Part shown: in pieces, positions 5,635 to 6,495 of the stretch
How the letters are laid out: each line of letters opens with the position of its first letter
How positions within the stretch are numbered: position 1 is the first letter of the stretch
NCBI GenBank assembly: GCA_023405565.1
Contig: JAEXXW010000093.1
Span: forward strand, 1 to 6,495
From: Pseudomonadota bacterium
GTDB lineage: Bacteria; Pseudomonadota; Alphaproteobacteria; Rhizobiales; Xanthobacteraceae
Length of the DNA stretch: 6,495 bases
Direction of reading: 5' to 3'
Position numbers and translations under genes: made by a program
The notes under the pieces: generated by a model
Databases searched by the model: none
What the model saw: only the letters and a program-made list of their open reading frames with translations
Told to the model about the DNA's origin: nothing

Positions 5635-5673
5635 GCAAAACTCCATTTGCGGTGTGCGCAGGCTGGAGTTTGC
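5635..5673 (-). promoter_or_regulatory. Hairpin enclosing the Shine-Dalgarno of the RidA-like gene
   Basis: Reading leftward, GCAAACTCCA (5673-5664) pairs with TGGAGTTTTGC (5645-5635), 10 bp with one bulged base, and the space between holds a second stem TGCG (5660-5657) with CGCA (5651-5648) around a 5-base loop. The 3' arm contains GGAG (5644-5641), the only good ribosome-binding site, and ends directly at the ATG. When folded, the ribosome site is paired. This layout suggests translational control (thermosensor-like opening, protein or RNA binding), or translation only when an upstream ribosome unfolds it. Confidence 0.55.
5641..5644 (-). promoter_or_regulatory. Shine-Dalgarno deciding the RidA-like start
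   Basis: GGAG on the minus strand ends six bases before the ATG at 5634. The other in-frame ATG (5646) overlaps this site and has no ribosome-binding sequence of its own. Confidence 0.65.
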
Positions 5674-5693
5674 AGCAATCCTTGTGCCAGTGC

Positions 5694-5757
5694 CATCCGA
5701 AGCGGTTTCGAGCGAAGTGGAAGCCGGTTCGCGTGAAGAAAACGCGTCAAAACAAAA
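5694..5757. repeat. Alphaproteobacterial intergenic repeat element (partial palindromes)
   Basis: The stretch contains CGGTTTC (5703-5709) pairing with GAAGCCG (5720-5726) with one wobble, and CGCGT (5730-5734) pairing with ACGCG (5742-5746), then an A-rich tail. The wording (AAGTGGAAGCCGGTTCGCG, then GTGAAGAAAACGCGTCAAAA) matches what I recall of a dispersed intergenic repeat in Bradyrhizobium and relatives. It fills the gap just after the kelch stop codon. Copy number cannot be seen here. Confidence 0.5.
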
Positions 5758-5761
5758 CGCC

Positions 5762-6495
5762 TCAGTCCAGCGTGAAGGCCTCGTGAACGGCGCTCTGGAA
5801 ATTGCCGCCCATCACCGGTCCGCCACCGGCGACATGGATGAAGTCGCCGATCGCCACCGCGCCAAGGCCGTGCCGTGGCGTGGTCATCGGCGCGTAGGAT
5901 TCCCACATGTCCTTGTCGAGGTCATAGGCCTCGTTCTGGCCGAACACGCGGTTGGTGCCTTCGCCGCCCATGACGAAGATCCTGCCGCGATACAGCACTG
6001 CGCCATGTCCCGAGCGTGCCGTCGGCAAGGGCGCGCGCGGCTCCCATTTGTCGGATTTCGGATCGTAGGCGTGATGCAGGTTCGAGTTGGTGTGGAAGGA
6101 ATCCACGCGCCCGCCGATCACATGGATCTTGCCGTTCACCGCCAGCGTGCCAGTGTGATCGCGGCCGGTCGGCATCGGCGCACGCGCCGCCCATTGATCG
6201 ATGCGCGGGTCATAGGCGAGATGCCAATCCACGGACTTCTTGGTGGCGAAGGTGTCGCCCACGGCACCGCCGATCGCATAGATCATGCCATTCACAGCGG
6301 CGCAGCCGATCGCGGCAAAAGGCTTCGGCAGCGGCGCAATCGGACGCCATCCATTGTCCTCCAGCACGAAGCAGAGATTGTCCGGCTTGCGGTTCTGTTC
6401 GACGAAGCCGCCGATGGCGTAAAGTTTGCCGTTGCAGACCACCACGCCGACATGATTGGCGCCGCGCGGCAGCAGCGGCGCGTTCAGCCACTTGT
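5762..6495 (-). CDS. Kelch-repeat beta-propeller protein (N-terminus beyond the window)
   Basis: The frame is open to the right edge, so at least 243 C-terminal residues are present and the true start is outside; an internal GTG at 6445 is not the start, since the frame continues upstream with in-register sequence. Five kelch blades are visible through their Gly-Gly pairs at residues 28-29, 75-76, 127-128, 176-177 and 223-224 of the visible part, spaced 47-52 residues. The blade motifs are complete (YDP, then W at 143-150 and RAPLPTAR at 153-160). A sixth blade would normally close the propeller with the missing N-terminal strand. Kelch propellers of this kind bind ligands or proteins; some, such as NanM, are periplasmic sugar mutarotases, and galactose oxidase uses the same fold. 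No catalytic residues could be assigned. Whether it is exported cannot be judged without the N-terminus. The RidA-like gene follows 127 bases downstream. Confidence 0.9.
   Translation of the reverse strand, partial: KWLNAPLLPRGANHVGVVVCNGKLYAIGGFVEQNRKPDNLCFVLEDNGWRPIAPLPKPFAAIGCAAVNGMIYAIGGAVGDTFATKKSVDWHLAYDPRIDQWAARAPMPTGRDHTGTLAVNGKIHVIGGRVDSFHTNSNLHHAYDPKSDKWEPRAPLPTARSGHGAVLYRGRIFVMGGEGTNRVFGQNEAYDLDKDMWESYAPMTTPRHGLGAVAIGDFIHVAGGGPVMGGNFQSAVHEAFTLD

Noticed and set aside
5762..6445. GTG at 6445 as the start of the kelch protein
   Set aside because: The same frame continues to the window edge with plausible blade sequence (a PLLPRG segment), so the protein is truncated by the window rather than starting here.

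Overview
The window looks like chromosomal DNA of an alphaproteobacterium, most likely Hyphomicrobiales of the Bradyrhizobium/Afipia/Rhodopseudomonas type. The grounds are high GC coding sequence, a solute receptor of the Bug/TctC type next to a divergent LysR regulator, a DUF3297 gene, and an intergenic repeat (about 5694-5757) that resembles one I remember from that group. The genus is inference. No tRNA, rRNA, CRISPR array, insertion sequence or phage gene was seen, and no gene-free stretch exceeds 300 bases (the longest, 3536-3750, is 215).

Left part, minus strand: an alpha/beta hydrolase with an N-terminal membrane anchor, cut by the left edge (1-544), lies downstream of a LysR-type regulator (632-1552). 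A 144-base divergent region follows, with two inverted repeats and a candidate promoter. On the plus strand come a periplasmic tripartite tricarboxylate transporter (TTT) receptor (1697-2677) and an Fe(II)/2-oxoglutarate dioxygenase of the TauD/TfdA family (2723-3535). The simplest reading is a small inducible catabolic unit: the receptor captures an anionic compound, the dioxygenase hydroxylates and cleaves it, and the LysR protein senses it. No TTT membrane subunits are in the window, so the receptor must borrow a permease or act in sensing.

Middle: after a G.U-containing hairpin comes a full-length LpxD-type lipid A N-acyltransferase (3751-4785) standing apart from the usual bamA-fabZ-lpxA neighbours. 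It converges on a small DUF3297 gene (4814-5062, minus).

Right part, minus strand: a kelch beta-propeller protein cut by the right edge (5762-6495), an intergenic repeat, and an exported RidA-like protein (5179-5634) that lacks the catalytic arginine of true RidA. The ridA-like start is preceded by a strong hairpin (5635-5673) whose 3' arm contains the Shine-Dalgarno sequence. A further hairpin with a T tract on the plus strand (5110-5159) lies between the ridA-like gene and DUF3297.

Nothing here is a clearly new system. The most checkable leads are the Shine-Dalgarno-masking hairpin, the secreted arginine-less Rid protein, the LysR/receptor/dioxygenase unit of unknown substrate, and the solitary lpxD.
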